From Bacteroidota bacterium (GTDB lineage: Bacteria; Bacteroidota; Bacteroidia; AKYH767-A; OLB10): 59,353 nucleotides of DNA. The position numbers and the translations under genes are program-made. This document shows, piece after piece, positions 52,836 through 59,353 of the stretch; position 1 is the first letter of the stretch, and every line of letters starts with the position of its first letter. Under the pieces are notes generated by a model. The model worked only from the letters and a program-made list of their open reading frames with translations. It ran no database searches and was not told where the DNA came from. The stretch covers positions 1 through 59,353 of the forward strand of contig CANFIN010000006.1 of assembly GCA_947447155.1 (NCBI GenBank). The letters run 5' to 3'.

Positions 52836-53633
52836 TCAATCCTTCACACAACGAACGGACATACCTGTCCGAATATGATGATTTGTTTCACTAAGCATAT
52901 TCCAACTATGCTCTATGATTATTGAATAACTATTTGCTGAATTTTTATATGTAGATGTCCAAAACTCTCCACGATATTTTATATCCCAATAAGTTCCATC
53001 GAAATTAGCACGCATTCCTCCCGGCAGAGCAGTAAATCCAGAACTATTGGTAACAACTGACATTGGAATACCTGGAGGAAGCCAATGAGAAAAACCTACT
53101 TCCTTTAATGATATTCCTAAAACCGGACTCACCATACTGATGAGCTCCATCGTATCAGACATCGGATCAAGGTACGCTTCTAAACGCTTCCAATCGGAAC
53201 GCGAAGAAGGATGCCAACCAACGGGACATAATCCTGAAGTATCACTTACTGCATACCAATTGTATAATTTACCGTATACAGCTGTATTAGTTGGATTATT
53301 ATCACAATCGGCACAAGCAGCACTTAGCGAATTTGTCCATTGCGCATTAGTCAGCGTACTTGGAATTGCAACTCCATTTTTAAAATGAGTAGTTTTTAAA
53401 TTTTCTTTTAACCAGCATTGATCACCAATTGCAATCACATTGTATGAATTGCCATCGACATCTGTGACTGTAGTAGGACAAACAACTGAATGAATAGTAT
53501 AATTAATACTATCTATTGAATTTTGAAGATAATGTTGCGGACCAATTCCTTTGAATACAATATTCGTTAATGATTGAGCCATTATGAAGTGAGTCATTAA
53601 AACGAAAACGCTCAATAAACATTTTATTTTCAT
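52836..53633 (-). CDS. FISUMP-domain secreted protein, paralogue 4
   Basis: A 265-residue paralogue (signal MKIKCLLSVFVLMTHFIMA). NIVFKGIGPQHYLQNSIDSI is a degenerate N-terminal module lacking the usual NG. It is followed by NVIAIGDQCWLKENLKTTHF, ACADCDNNPTNTAVYGKLYN, GLCPVGWHPSSRSDW and TGMSVRCVKD. The CxxC pair of paralogues 1, 5 and 6 is missing, replaced by an insertion (DPMSDTMELISMVSP), while an extra Cys appears in ACADCDN. It is 12 bp after paralogue 3. Confidence 0.87.
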   Translation of the reverse strand: MKIKCLLSVFVLMTHFIMAQSLTNIVFKGIGPQHYLQNSIDSINYTIHSVVCPTTVTDVDGNSYNVIAIGDQCWLKENLKTTHFKNGVAIPSTLTNAQWTNSLSAACADCDNNPTNTAVYGKLYNWYAVSDTSGLCPVGWHPSSRSDWKRLEAYLDPMSDTMELISMVSPVLGISLKEVGFSHWLPPGIPMSVVTNSSGFTALPGGMRANFDGTYWDIKYRGEFWTSTYKNSANSYSIIIEHSWNMLSETNHHIRTGMSVRCVKD

Positions 53634-53645
53634 ATCTACGTATCA

Positions 53646-54446
53646 TTAATTTTTTACACAACGAATGGAATAACCTGCGTTATAATCATAAGTATTCCAC
53701 ATAACAATCGTTGACTTATTATAATAAAGTTCTTTGTAATATCCACCATCATAAGGATCAAGTGTCGATGTCCAGAAATTTCCGTAATTATTTAATCCAC
53801 TATAATATCCGATATTATTTCTAATCCCACCTGGCAATGCAGAAAAATTCCAATAATTAGTAGCACCTACATTAGGACTTGCCCAATGTGAAATACCTGC
53901 TTCTTTAATACCAGATGCTATCAAAGATCCATAATCACCCGTTCTGTTTGAAACATCTGGAAAAGTATCAATATAGCTATAAAGAATTCCCCAATCAGCA
54001 TTTGAAGGAACATGCCAGCCAACAGGGCATAAATTCAATGAATAAGCAGCATAACCATTATATAGTCTGCCATAAATGAGCACCAGGGTAGAATCATTAT
54101 TATATTCTGCGCAGGCAGGATAAGACGCATTTCCCCAAGCTGTATTTGTTAATCCTGATGGTATAGGAGTACCGTTATTATTATGTTTAGTTCTTAAATT
54201 TTCCTTCATCCAACATTGAGTGCCGATTTGAATAACATTATAAATATTACCATCGGTATCATTTACAACTGAAGGACAAATGGCTTGATTTATACTATAC
54301 GTTATTGTATCAATTGAATTAATCGGATATTGAACAGCAGGTCTATTATTGAAATAAACGTTCATGGTGGTATAGGTATTTGTAAAAGTTTGAGCATGCA
54401 AACATTTAGTAAAAATCAATATTAAATAAAGTAAATAATTTTTCAT
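53646..54446 (-). CDS. FISUMP-domain secreted protein, paralogue 3
   Basis: A 266-residue paralogue (signal MKNYLLYLILIFTKCLHA) with NVYFNNRPAVQYPINSIDTI, NVIQIGTQCWMKENLRTKH, ACAEYNNDSTLVLIYGRLYNGYAA, NLCPVGWHVPSNADW and AGYSIRCVKN. No CxxC pair. The region after WGILYSYIDTFPDV is different from its neighbours. The C-terminal third is rich in Tyr/Asn/Gly. It lies 22 bp after paralogue 2. Confidence 0.88.
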   Translation of the reverse strand: MKNYLLYLILIFTKCLHAQTFTNTYTTMNVYFNNRPAVQYPINSIDTITYSINQAICPSVVNDTDGNIYNVIQIGTQCWMKENLRTKHNNNGTPIPSGLTNTAWGNASYPACAEYNNDSTLVLIYGRLYNGYAAYSLNLCPVGWHVPSNADWGILYSYIDTFPDVSNRTGDYGSLIASGIKEAGISHWASPNVGATNYWNFSALPGGIRNNIGYYSGLNNYGNFWTSTLDPYDGGYYKELYYNKSTIVMWNTYDYNAGYSIRCVKN

Positions 54447-54468
54447 TTCTTCTAATTAATTTTAATTA

Positions 54469-55245
54469 TCAATCCTTCACACAACGAACAGACAATCCAT
54501 AAGAAAAACTGGCGAGATAATTTAAAATTAAGCTATTATTCGAACTTAATTTAACACTTACTCCATCGTAATAATAAAGATTGTATTTAATAGATGTTGA
54601 CCACCATTGGCTTGTATACGTCAAATTATTAAAACCACCAGTATCATCTCTGTAACCGCTTGGCAAACCTGAAAAACCAGTAGCATTAGTTGCTCCAACA
54701 TTTGGACTGGCCCAATGAGTAGTTCCAATTTCTTTGTAAGCACCGCCTTGATTTGTATTTAATATTAATGATGTATCAGCGTTACTATCTATTGTTTTAA
54801 TTAAAACATTCCATTCCGAATTTGAAGGAACATGCCATCCAACAGGACATAATCCAGCAGGATTAACTATTGCAGGTCTATTATATAGTTTACCATAAAC
54901 ATTTGTTATTGTAGTATCAAAATCATAATCTTCACATGCTCCGTTATTATACAAAGCCCAATCATAACCATTTAACCCTGTTAATATTGGAGTTCCATTT
55001 TGATAATGACCTGTTTTTAAATTCTCTTTCATCCAACATTGATAACCAACTTGAATAGTATTATAACTATTCCCTTCTACATCAGTAACGGTAGCAGGAC
55101 AAATAACGTTTTTGTAAGTTATTGTATCCATATCATTTATTTGGTACTTAATCTGTGACCCGTTCTTAAAATAAATATCCATTGTTGTTTGTGCATATAG
55201 TTGGTTACAACCAATAAGCAAGAATATTATCAAATATTTTTTCAT
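54469..55245 (-). CDS. FISUMP-domain secreted protein, paralogue 2
   Basis: A 258-residue paralogue (signal MKKYLIIFLLIGCNQLYA) with DIYFKNGSQIKYQINDMDTI, NTIQVGYQCWMKENLKTGHY, ACEDYDFDTTITNVYGKLYN, GLCPVGWHVPSNSEW and YGLSVRCVKD. No CxxC pair (DTSLILNTNQGG replaces it). The FISUMP core GCN in the signal region is not a convincing lipobox. It follows paralogue 1 by 37 bp, the widest gap in the operon. Confidence 0.88.
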   Translation of the reverse strand: MKKYLIIFLLIGCNQLYAQTTMDIYFKNGSQIKYQINDMDTITYKNVICPATVTDVEGNSYNTIQVGYQCWMKENLKTGHYQNGTPILTGLNGYDWALYNNGACEDYDFDTTITNVYGKLYNRPAIVNPAGLCPVGWHVPSNSEWNVLIKTIDSNADTSLILNTNQGGAYKEIGTTHWASPNVGATNATGFSGLPSGYRDDTGGFNNLTYTSQWWSTSIKYNLYYYDGVSVKLSSNNSLILNYLASFSYGLSVRCVKD

Positions 55246-55282
55246 TATAAACTTTAATAAATTAATTGATCATTAAGCGACA

Positions 55283-56056
55283 TTAATCTTGAGCACAACG
55301 AACAGATACACCGTATGCCTTTTTTATAAATGACTTAAATATATTAGTTTTATTATAGTACAAAGCGTGATAATAATTATCGGTAGCAGAATATTGGTTA
55401 GCACTTTGCCAATATCCCAACACCCCTAAATCCATATAACTTCCGTAGTTATCACGAAACCCTGCTGGTAATCCTGTAAAACCACTACTATTGGTAGCTC
55501 CTGTGTTTGGAGTTATCCAATGTAACAATCCCATTTCTTTCATTGAACCACCAACTGTACTACCCTGAAAACAACCATTGCATGTCGTATCAGCTGTTAG
55601 ATCAATAAACTTAATTAAATAATTCCAGTCAAATTCATTCATAACATGCCAACCTGTCGGACATAAACCAGCAGGATTTGCAACTGCATACCAGTTATAC
55701 AATCTTCCATATATTGATGAAATAGCTGTATCGTTATTGTAATCAGCATAAGCACCGTTCATAGTTGTTTGCCAATCGGCATTACTCAATCCAGTTGAAA
55801 TTGAAGTACCGTCGTTATAATGTGTAGTACGCAAATTTTCTTTCATCCAGCACCTATTACCAATCGCAACTACGCTATAGTTATTGCCATCAACATCTGT
55901 TAAAACAGGACATGTAGTTGAATGATAAACTATACTATCGATACTATCGACATTAAATGTAGTAGCATTTCCATTCTTAAAATTCACACTCATGTATGTT
56001 TGAGCCATCAAACTATGAACACAAAACAAAAAAGATACTAGTACAATTTTTTTCAT
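55283..56056 (-). CDS. FISUMP-domain secreted protein, paralogue 1
   Basis: A 257-residue paralogue (signal MKKIVLVSFLFCVHSLMA) with SVNFKNGNATTFNVDSIDSI, SVVAIGNRCWMKENLRTTHY, AYADYNNDTAISSIYGRLYNWYAV, GLCPTGWHVMNEFDW, a CxxC pair (TCNGC) and YGVSVRCAQD. Odd points: the otherwise conserved Cys of ACADYN is Tyr here, Arg replaces Gln before CWMKE, and the C-terminus is AQD rather than VKD. It lies 18 bp after the small T9SS gene, and is first of the six. Confidence 0.88.
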   Translation of the reverse strand: MKKIVLVSFLFCVHSLMAQTYMSVNFKNGNATTFNVDSIDSIVYHSTTCPVLTDVDGNNYSVVAIGNRCWMKENLRTTHYNDGTSISTGLSNADWQTTMNGAYADYNNDTAISSIYGRLYNWYAVANPAGLCPTGWHVMNEFDWNYLIKFIDLTADTTCNGCFQGSTVGGSMKEMGLLHWITPNTGATNSSGFTGLPAGFRDNYGSYMDLGVLGYWQSANQYSATDNYYHALYYNKTNIFKSFIKKAYGVSVRCAQD

Positions 56057-56074
56057 GATTTAAAATAATTGATA

Positions 56075-56578
56075 TTATTGAATCACCACCTTCTTACTAA
56101 TAATCTGTTGCTCCGTTGATAGCTTAATCAAATACAAACCTTTTGTAGTTGCATGCCATTGTTGCGTATAGCTCCCTAAATCTTGCTCCCCTATTTTTCG
56201 CTGATCAATTAATTGTCCTTGTAAATCATAAATAGCCAATTCCAACCTCTGATGTACAGGCAATGTATATTTAATTTGAACATTACCGTTAGAAGGATTT
56301 GGAGAAACCTCCATGCCAATTGCAATATTCGGAACCTCTGAAAGTGCTGTGATATATGGCAAATATTTATAGCTGATGATTGCCGTAGTATTCCAGCTTA
56401 CAAGAGTACCATTGATTAGATGCATTTGCATATCCGTACTTGAAAAATCGATATGCTGAACATCGATTAAAGGATATTGTCCGTTCGTTCCATTGGTAAA
56501 ATTAAAATAAATGGACTGTGCATTTGAGATAGAGGAGATAGTTGCTATCATTATAAATAGCATTAACATTTTCTTCAT
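56075..56578 (-). CDS. Small T9SS-sorted protein heading the FISUMP operon
   Basis: A 167-residue protein with a signal peptide (MKKMLMLFIMIATISSISNA). Its N-terminal module YFNFTNGTNGQYPLIDVQHI is also found at the start of each FISUMP paralogue. The type A T9SS C-terminal sorting domain covers about residues 90-167 (VSPNPSNGNVQIKYTLP, LELAIYDLQGQLIDQRKIG, KGLYLIKLSTEQQIISKKVVIQ). It is the only member of the operon with a sorting tail, so it alone should be exported and anchored by T9SS. It may act as an anchor or partner for the others. It is the promoter-proximal gene, and an 8-bp tandem repeat lies just upstream. Confidence 0.85.
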   Translation of the reverse strand: MKKMLMLFIMIATISSISNAQSIYFNFTNGTNGQYPLIDVQHIDFSSTDMQMHLINGTLVSWNTTAIISYKYLPYITALSEVPNIAIGMEVSPNPSNGNVQIKYTLPVHQRLELAIYDLQGQLIDQRKIGEQDLGSYTQQWHATTKGLYLIKLSTEQQIISKKVVIQ

Positions 56579-56595
56579 ATAGGCTGATTAATATT

Positions 56596-56626
56596 CAAAT
56601 ATAATGAAATAATGAAATAATGAAAT
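56596..56626 (-). promoter_or_regulatory. Candidate promoter of the FISUMP operon with three perfect 8-bp tandem repeats
   Basis: The complement of 56596-56603 is TATATTTG, a match to the -7 box TAnnTTTG, 18-25 bp before the first start codon. Immediately upstream (56603-56626), AATGAAAT is repeated three times without error, filling the spacer and the -33 position. On the minus strand the repeats supply TTTC near the expected -33 site rather than TTTG. Copy-number change would shift promoter spacing. Confidence 0.5.
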
Positions 56627-56702
56627 ACATATATACGTAAAAAATATCGACTATGTATAAACAAGCATATTTTACACATAAAAAAACCACAAAACACAAT
56701 CC

Positions 56703-56740
56703 TCGGCAACGCCTGGAGCTCCGTGACAGCGCTATTTTTT
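56703..56740. other. GC-rich island in the mpl/FISUMP intergenic region
   Basis: About 30 bp of GC-rich sequence (GGCAACGCC and the palindrome GGAGCTCC at 56717-56724) is flanked by A- and T-runs in otherwise very AT-rich DNA. It lies directly after the mpl stop. It might be part of an mpl terminator, since an A-run at 56683 gives a U-run on the minus strand. No long stem forms. Confidence 0.3.
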
Positions 56741-58081
56741 TTATATCAACTTCAAATCTAGCCCATCAAAAGTCCCAGAGCTCATCATTAATACAACGTC
56801 GCCATTCTTTGGCAAATTAGAAAGATGGCTTTTCAGTGCTTCCGTCGTATCAATCACAATTATATCTTGCCTTGCAAATGACTTACGCACCTGCTCAACA
56901 GTTATTGGGGGTAGTTTCTTATGTTCGATGGTATGCGCATTGAAATACACAATGGCTTCATCAGCCATATCCATTGAATTAGCATATTCATCTAAAAATG
57001 TAGCATTTAAACTACTGAACGTATGCAACTCCATGCAAGCAATTAAACCACGTTTGGTAAATTGCTCTTTTACAGCCGCAATTGTTGCTTTTAGTTTAGA
57101 AGGCGAATGTGCAAAGTCTTTATAAACGATACGTTCATTACTTCTTGAAACTAATTCCAAACGACGAGCGGCACCTTTAAAAGTTGAAATAGCCTGATAA
57201 AATTGCTCGTTAGTCACACCAAGTTGAATACAAACATTTCTCGCCCCTTCTAAGTTCATCAAATTATGTTTTCCGAAAACCATTAATGAAATTTCGCCAG
57301 CGTCAGTTTGCAAATAAGTAATTCCATCACGAATTTCATGTGCAGGAACAGTATATCCAATTTTATTAACTCCAACATTTGCTTCAATACTTGCACCCAC
57401 TACTTCATTGTCATTTTCACAATAGACCAATGTGCCATCAGCAGGCAACTGACGAACGAAAATGCGGAATTGCTCTACATAATTATCGAACGTTGGAAAT
57501 ACATTGATATGATCCCAAGCGATTCCACTTAACAAAGCAATATCGGCATGATATAAATGAAACTTCGGTCGGCGGTCAATAGGAGAAGATAAGTACTCAT
57601 CACCTTCCAGAATAATCAAAGGAGCATCATGACTTAAGCGAACCATGGTATCAAAGCCTTCGAGCTGAGAGCCCACCATATAATCGAATTTCATATTACA
57701 AACGCTAAGTACATGTAATATCATAGCGGTGATAGATGTCTTGCCATGACTCCCTCCTATTACTACACGTTTTTTATCTTTCGATTGCTCGTATAAATAT
57801 TCAGGATAAGAAAATATTTTTAATCCTAATTCTTTTGCCTTAATCAATTCAGGATTATCGATACGCGCATGCATGCCAAGAATAATTGCATCGATATCAG
57901 CAGTAATCTTTTCTGGAAACCATCCCATTTCAGATGGCAATAATCCAACTCCATCTAATCGACTTTTAGAAGGCTCGCTGATTTCATCATCAGAACCTGT
58001 AACGTTATAACCTTTACTATATAATGCCAATGCCAAATTATGCATAGCAGCTCCTCCAATCGCGATAAAATGAATTCTCAT
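56741..58081 (-). CDS. mpl: Mpl: UDP-N-acetylmuramate:tripeptide ligase (peptidoglycan recycling)
   Basis: A 446-residue Mur-ligase starting MRIHFIAIGGAAMHNLALALYSKG (Rossmann part). The ATP-binding loop is VVIGGSHGKTSITAMIL (about residues 109-125), with LEGDEYLSSPIDRRPKF (about 157-173), SGIAWDHINVFPT and KDFAHSPSKLKATI (about 320-333). The EGDEYxS motif and lack of a MurC-style C-terminus favour Mpl over MurC. Mpl attaches recycled tripeptide (L-Ala-gamma-D-Glu-mDap) to UDP-MurNAc. It is a single-gene unit with a -7-like box at 58099-58106, divergent from the MBL hydrolase. Confidence 0.9.
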   Translation of the reverse strand: MRIHFIAIGGAAMHNLALALYSKGYNVTGSDDEISEPSKSRLDGVGLLPSEMGWFPEKITADIDAIILGMHARIDNPELIKAKELGLKIFSYPEYLYEQSKDKKRVVIGGSHGKTSITAMILHVLSVCNMKFDYMVGSQLEGFDTMVRLSHDAPLIILEGDEYLSSPIDRRPKFHLYHADIALLSGIAWDHINVFPTFDNYVEQFRIFVRQLPADGTLVYCENDNEVVGASIEANVGVNKIGYTVPAHEIRDGITYLQTDAGEISLMVFGKHNLMNLEGARNVCIQLGVTNEQFYQAISTFKGAARRLELVSRSNERIVYKDFAHSPSKLKATIAAVKEQFTKRGLIACMELHTFSSLNATFLDEYANSMDMADEAIVYFNAHTIEHKKLPPITVEQVRKSFARQDIIVIDTTEALKSHLSNLPKNGDVVLMMSSGTFDGLDLKLI

Positions 58082-58098
58082 ATTACTTAATTAATATT

Positions 58099-58106
58099 CA
58101 AAGTTA
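58099..58106 (-). promoter_or_regulatory. Candidate -7 box (TAACTTTG) for mpl
   Basis: The complement of 58099-58106 reads TAACTTTG, 18 bp before the mpl start. CAAA at 58132-58135 (TTTG on the minus strand) could be the -33 element, but the 25-bp spacing is wider than usual. Confidence 0.4.
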
Positions 58107-58210
58107 CCTTTCAGACGAAATAAAAAATAAACAAACTTGTTGACTTAATAACAATGATTTGTGAAGAGGGTAATTCAAATCAATTAAATACTTTTACAAA
58201 AATTTATGTT

Positions 58211-59050
58211 ATGCAATTACATACTATCAATACCGGACTTTTTAAATTAGACGGAGGCGCTATGTTTGGCGTTGTTCCTAAATCGATGTGGAGCAAAGTT
58301 TATCCTGCCGATGAAAACAACATGTGTACCTGGGCTATGCGTTGCCTTTTGATTGAACATAATAACCGTTTGATTCTAGTTGATAATGGGATTGGCAATA
58401 AGCAAGACGAGAAATTCTTTGGACATTATTACCTGCATGGGAATGACAACTTAGATAATTCATTGAAGGCGCTAGGTTATTCGAAGGATGATATCACAGA
58501 TGTATTTTTAACCCATTTGCATTTTGATCACTGTGGTGGAAGTATCGAATGGAATTCAGAAAAGAACGGATTCCAACCAGCTTTTAAAAATGCAACATTC
58601 TGGAGTAATGAACGCCACTGGATATGGGCAACAAAACCTAATGCGAGAGAAAAAGCATCCTTCCTGAAAGAAAATATTTTACCTATTCAAGAATCAGGTC
58701 AGTTGAAGTTCATTAATGAAGGCGATGATTTTGCAGAAGGAATCAGTATACAATTCATGAACGGACATACCGATGCGATGATGTTACCTTGTGTGAATTA
58801 CAAAGGAAGAACAATTGTTTTCATGGCTGACTTATTACCATCGACAGCTCATTTGCCGATTCCTTATGTAATGGGTTATGATACACGTCCACTTTTAACA
58901 TTAGACGAAAAAGCAAAGTTTTTACATGAAGCTGTCGCTAATGATTATGTACTATTCTTCGAGCATGATGGAATTAACGAATGCTGCACGCTAAAAAATA
59001 CAGAGAAAGGCATTCGCGTGAATGAAACTTTCAAGTTGAGTGAGTTGTAA
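58211..59050 (+). CDS. MBL-fold metallo-hydrolase
   Basis: The start MQLHTINTGLFKLDGGAMFG at 58211 is preferred because it opens the beta-lactamase fold. An ATG 57 bp upstream is open and adds a low-complexity leader. The 279-residue protein has VFLTHLHFDHCGGSIEW (about residues 101-117, the HxHxDH metal site), a further His in FMNGHTDAMMLP and an Asp in VFMADLLPSTAHLPI. Bacteroidota homologues are annotated as quinoprotein/lactonase-like or generic MBL hydrolases, and the substrate is unknown. It is a single gene, divergent from mpl. Confidence 0.87.
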   Translation: MQLHTINTGLFKLDGGAMFGVVPKSMWSKVYPADENNMCTWAMRCLLIEHNNRLILVDNGIGNKQDEKFFGHYYLHGNDNLDNSLKALGYSKDDITDVFLTHLHFDHCGGSIEWNSEKNGFQPAFKNATFWSNERHWIWATKPNAREKASFLKENILPIQESGQLKFINEGDDFAEGISIQFMNGHTDAMMLPCVNYKGRTIVFMADLLPSTAHLPIPYVMGYDTRPLLTLDEKAKFLHEAVANDYVLFFEHDGINECCTLKNTEKGIRVNETFKLSEL

Positions 59051-59257
59051 AGATTGTATTTCAGAAAATAAATTGACAACTAACAGCAAGGTATAACCGC
59101 ATAAAAAAAGTAGTAGTGAATTATACCTTTTTGTAGAAAGCCAATCAACGATTACAAACAACATCCAATAAAACAGAAAACATTCTAAGGCAGAAATACC
59201 TATGTTATTAGTGACCGCCCCTTTCAGATGCGTGAGTAGATTTAAAAAATCATTCAT
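58991..59257 (-). CDS. Hypothetical small membrane protein (doubtful)
   Basis: An 88-residue open frame with two hydrophobic segments (LECFLFYWMLFVIVDWL and LLLFLCGYTLLLVVNLF). About 20 C-terminal residues overlap the MBL gene in antisense. No recognised family, no promoter box and no clear ribosome-binding site. If it is not a gene, then 59051-59353 is simply an AT-rich gene-free end region in which I see nothing else. Confidence 0.25.
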   Translation of the reverse strand: MNDFLNLLTHLKGAVTNNIGISALECFLFYWMLFVIVDWLSTKRYNSLLLFLCGYTLLLVVNLFSEIQSLQLTQLESFIHANAFLCIF

Positions 59258-59353
59258 AAAACAAATTATCTTTTCGTTACAAAAAGAAATTACACTAAGA
59301 AATATGGTCCATTTTTGAAATACAATTTGCGCAATCGATAAATAAATAGCGAT

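Noticed and set aside
53140-53388. Plus-strand ORF inside FISUMP paralogue 4
   Set aside because: It is antisense to a well-supported gene and has no recognised features.
1-59353. Defence islands, prophage, insertion sequences or tRNA genes
   Set aside because: No transposase, integrase, phage structural, restriction or CRISPR protein was seen, and no tRNA-like cloverleaf was noticed on reading.

Overview
The window looks like a chromosomal segment of a free-living, probably aerobic member of the Bacteroidota. The DNA is AT-rich. Secreted proteins end in type IX secretion (T9SS) sorting domains. Several intergenic regions carry the Bacteroidota -7 promoter motif TAnnTTTG. Lineage-typical genes are present: a DUF4293 gene next to rho, an extended Rho, BatD/BatE, ribBA, and FISUMP-domain proteins. 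The order cannot be fixed from sequence alone. No rRNA, tRNA, CRISPR array, transposase or integrase was seen.

Layout. (1) 1-3609, minus: aerobic phenylacetate degradation, paaABCD (phenylacetyl-CoA epoxidase), paaG, and the start of a paaH-like gene running off the left edge. (2) 3810-25315, plus: one long, tightly packed exopolysaccharide/O-antigen-type operon. It holds a Wza-like lipoprotein, a Wzc-like tyrosine kinase, a Wzx-like flippase, a Wzy-like polymerase, several GT-B glycosyltransferases, two methyltransferases, an AsnB-type amidotransferase, a fused MDR + Gfo/Idh/MocA oxidoreductase, an alpha/alpha-barrel-like protein and a DUF354 protein. It also has an unusual trio: a nucleotidyltransferase, a formyltransferase-like/beta-propeller fusion, and a second nucleotidyltransferase. 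(3) 25312-29077, minus: cysteine desulfurase, phosphohexomutase and ribBA, probably one operon. (4) 29078-29630: a gene-free stretch holding five two-tier hairpins, the best candidate here for an undescribed element. (5) 29631-31906: divergent FAH-family hydrolase and homogentisate dioxygenase, a second aromatic (tyrosine) catabolic pair. (6) 32109-36644: a 1511-residue T9SS-secreted repeat protein. (7) 36756-41028, minus: a dihydroorotase homologue that has lost its metal-binding histidines, a BatA-type membrane protein, a lipoprotein and a DUF985 cupin. (8) 41116-48718, plus: an LtaS-like sulfatase with a diacylglycerol-kinase-like gene, a TPMT-like methyltransferase, an NlpC/P60 hydrolase, a phosphoribosyltransferase, batD-batE and a phosphodiesterase. 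(9) DUF4293 (minus) and rho (plus). (10) 51222-56578, minus: a seven-gene operon with one small T9SS-sorted protein followed by six tandem FISUMP paralogues. Its putative promoter contains three perfect 8-bp repeats. (11) mpl (minus), an MBL-fold hydrolase (plus), and a doubtful small membrane ORF.

How the genes work together. Two peripheral aromatic pathways (phenylacetyl-CoA and homogentisate) feed central metabolism. Much of the rest builds or decorates the cell surface: the polysaccharide operon, the repeat adhesin, the FISUMP array, and peptidoglycan and lipid enzymes. The items most worth following are the hairpin array at 29248-29574, the FISUMP operon with its repeat-bearing promoter, the nucleotidyltransferase/propeller trio, and the inactive-looking dihydroorotase. 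Functions are inferred from motifs read by eye; no database search was run.
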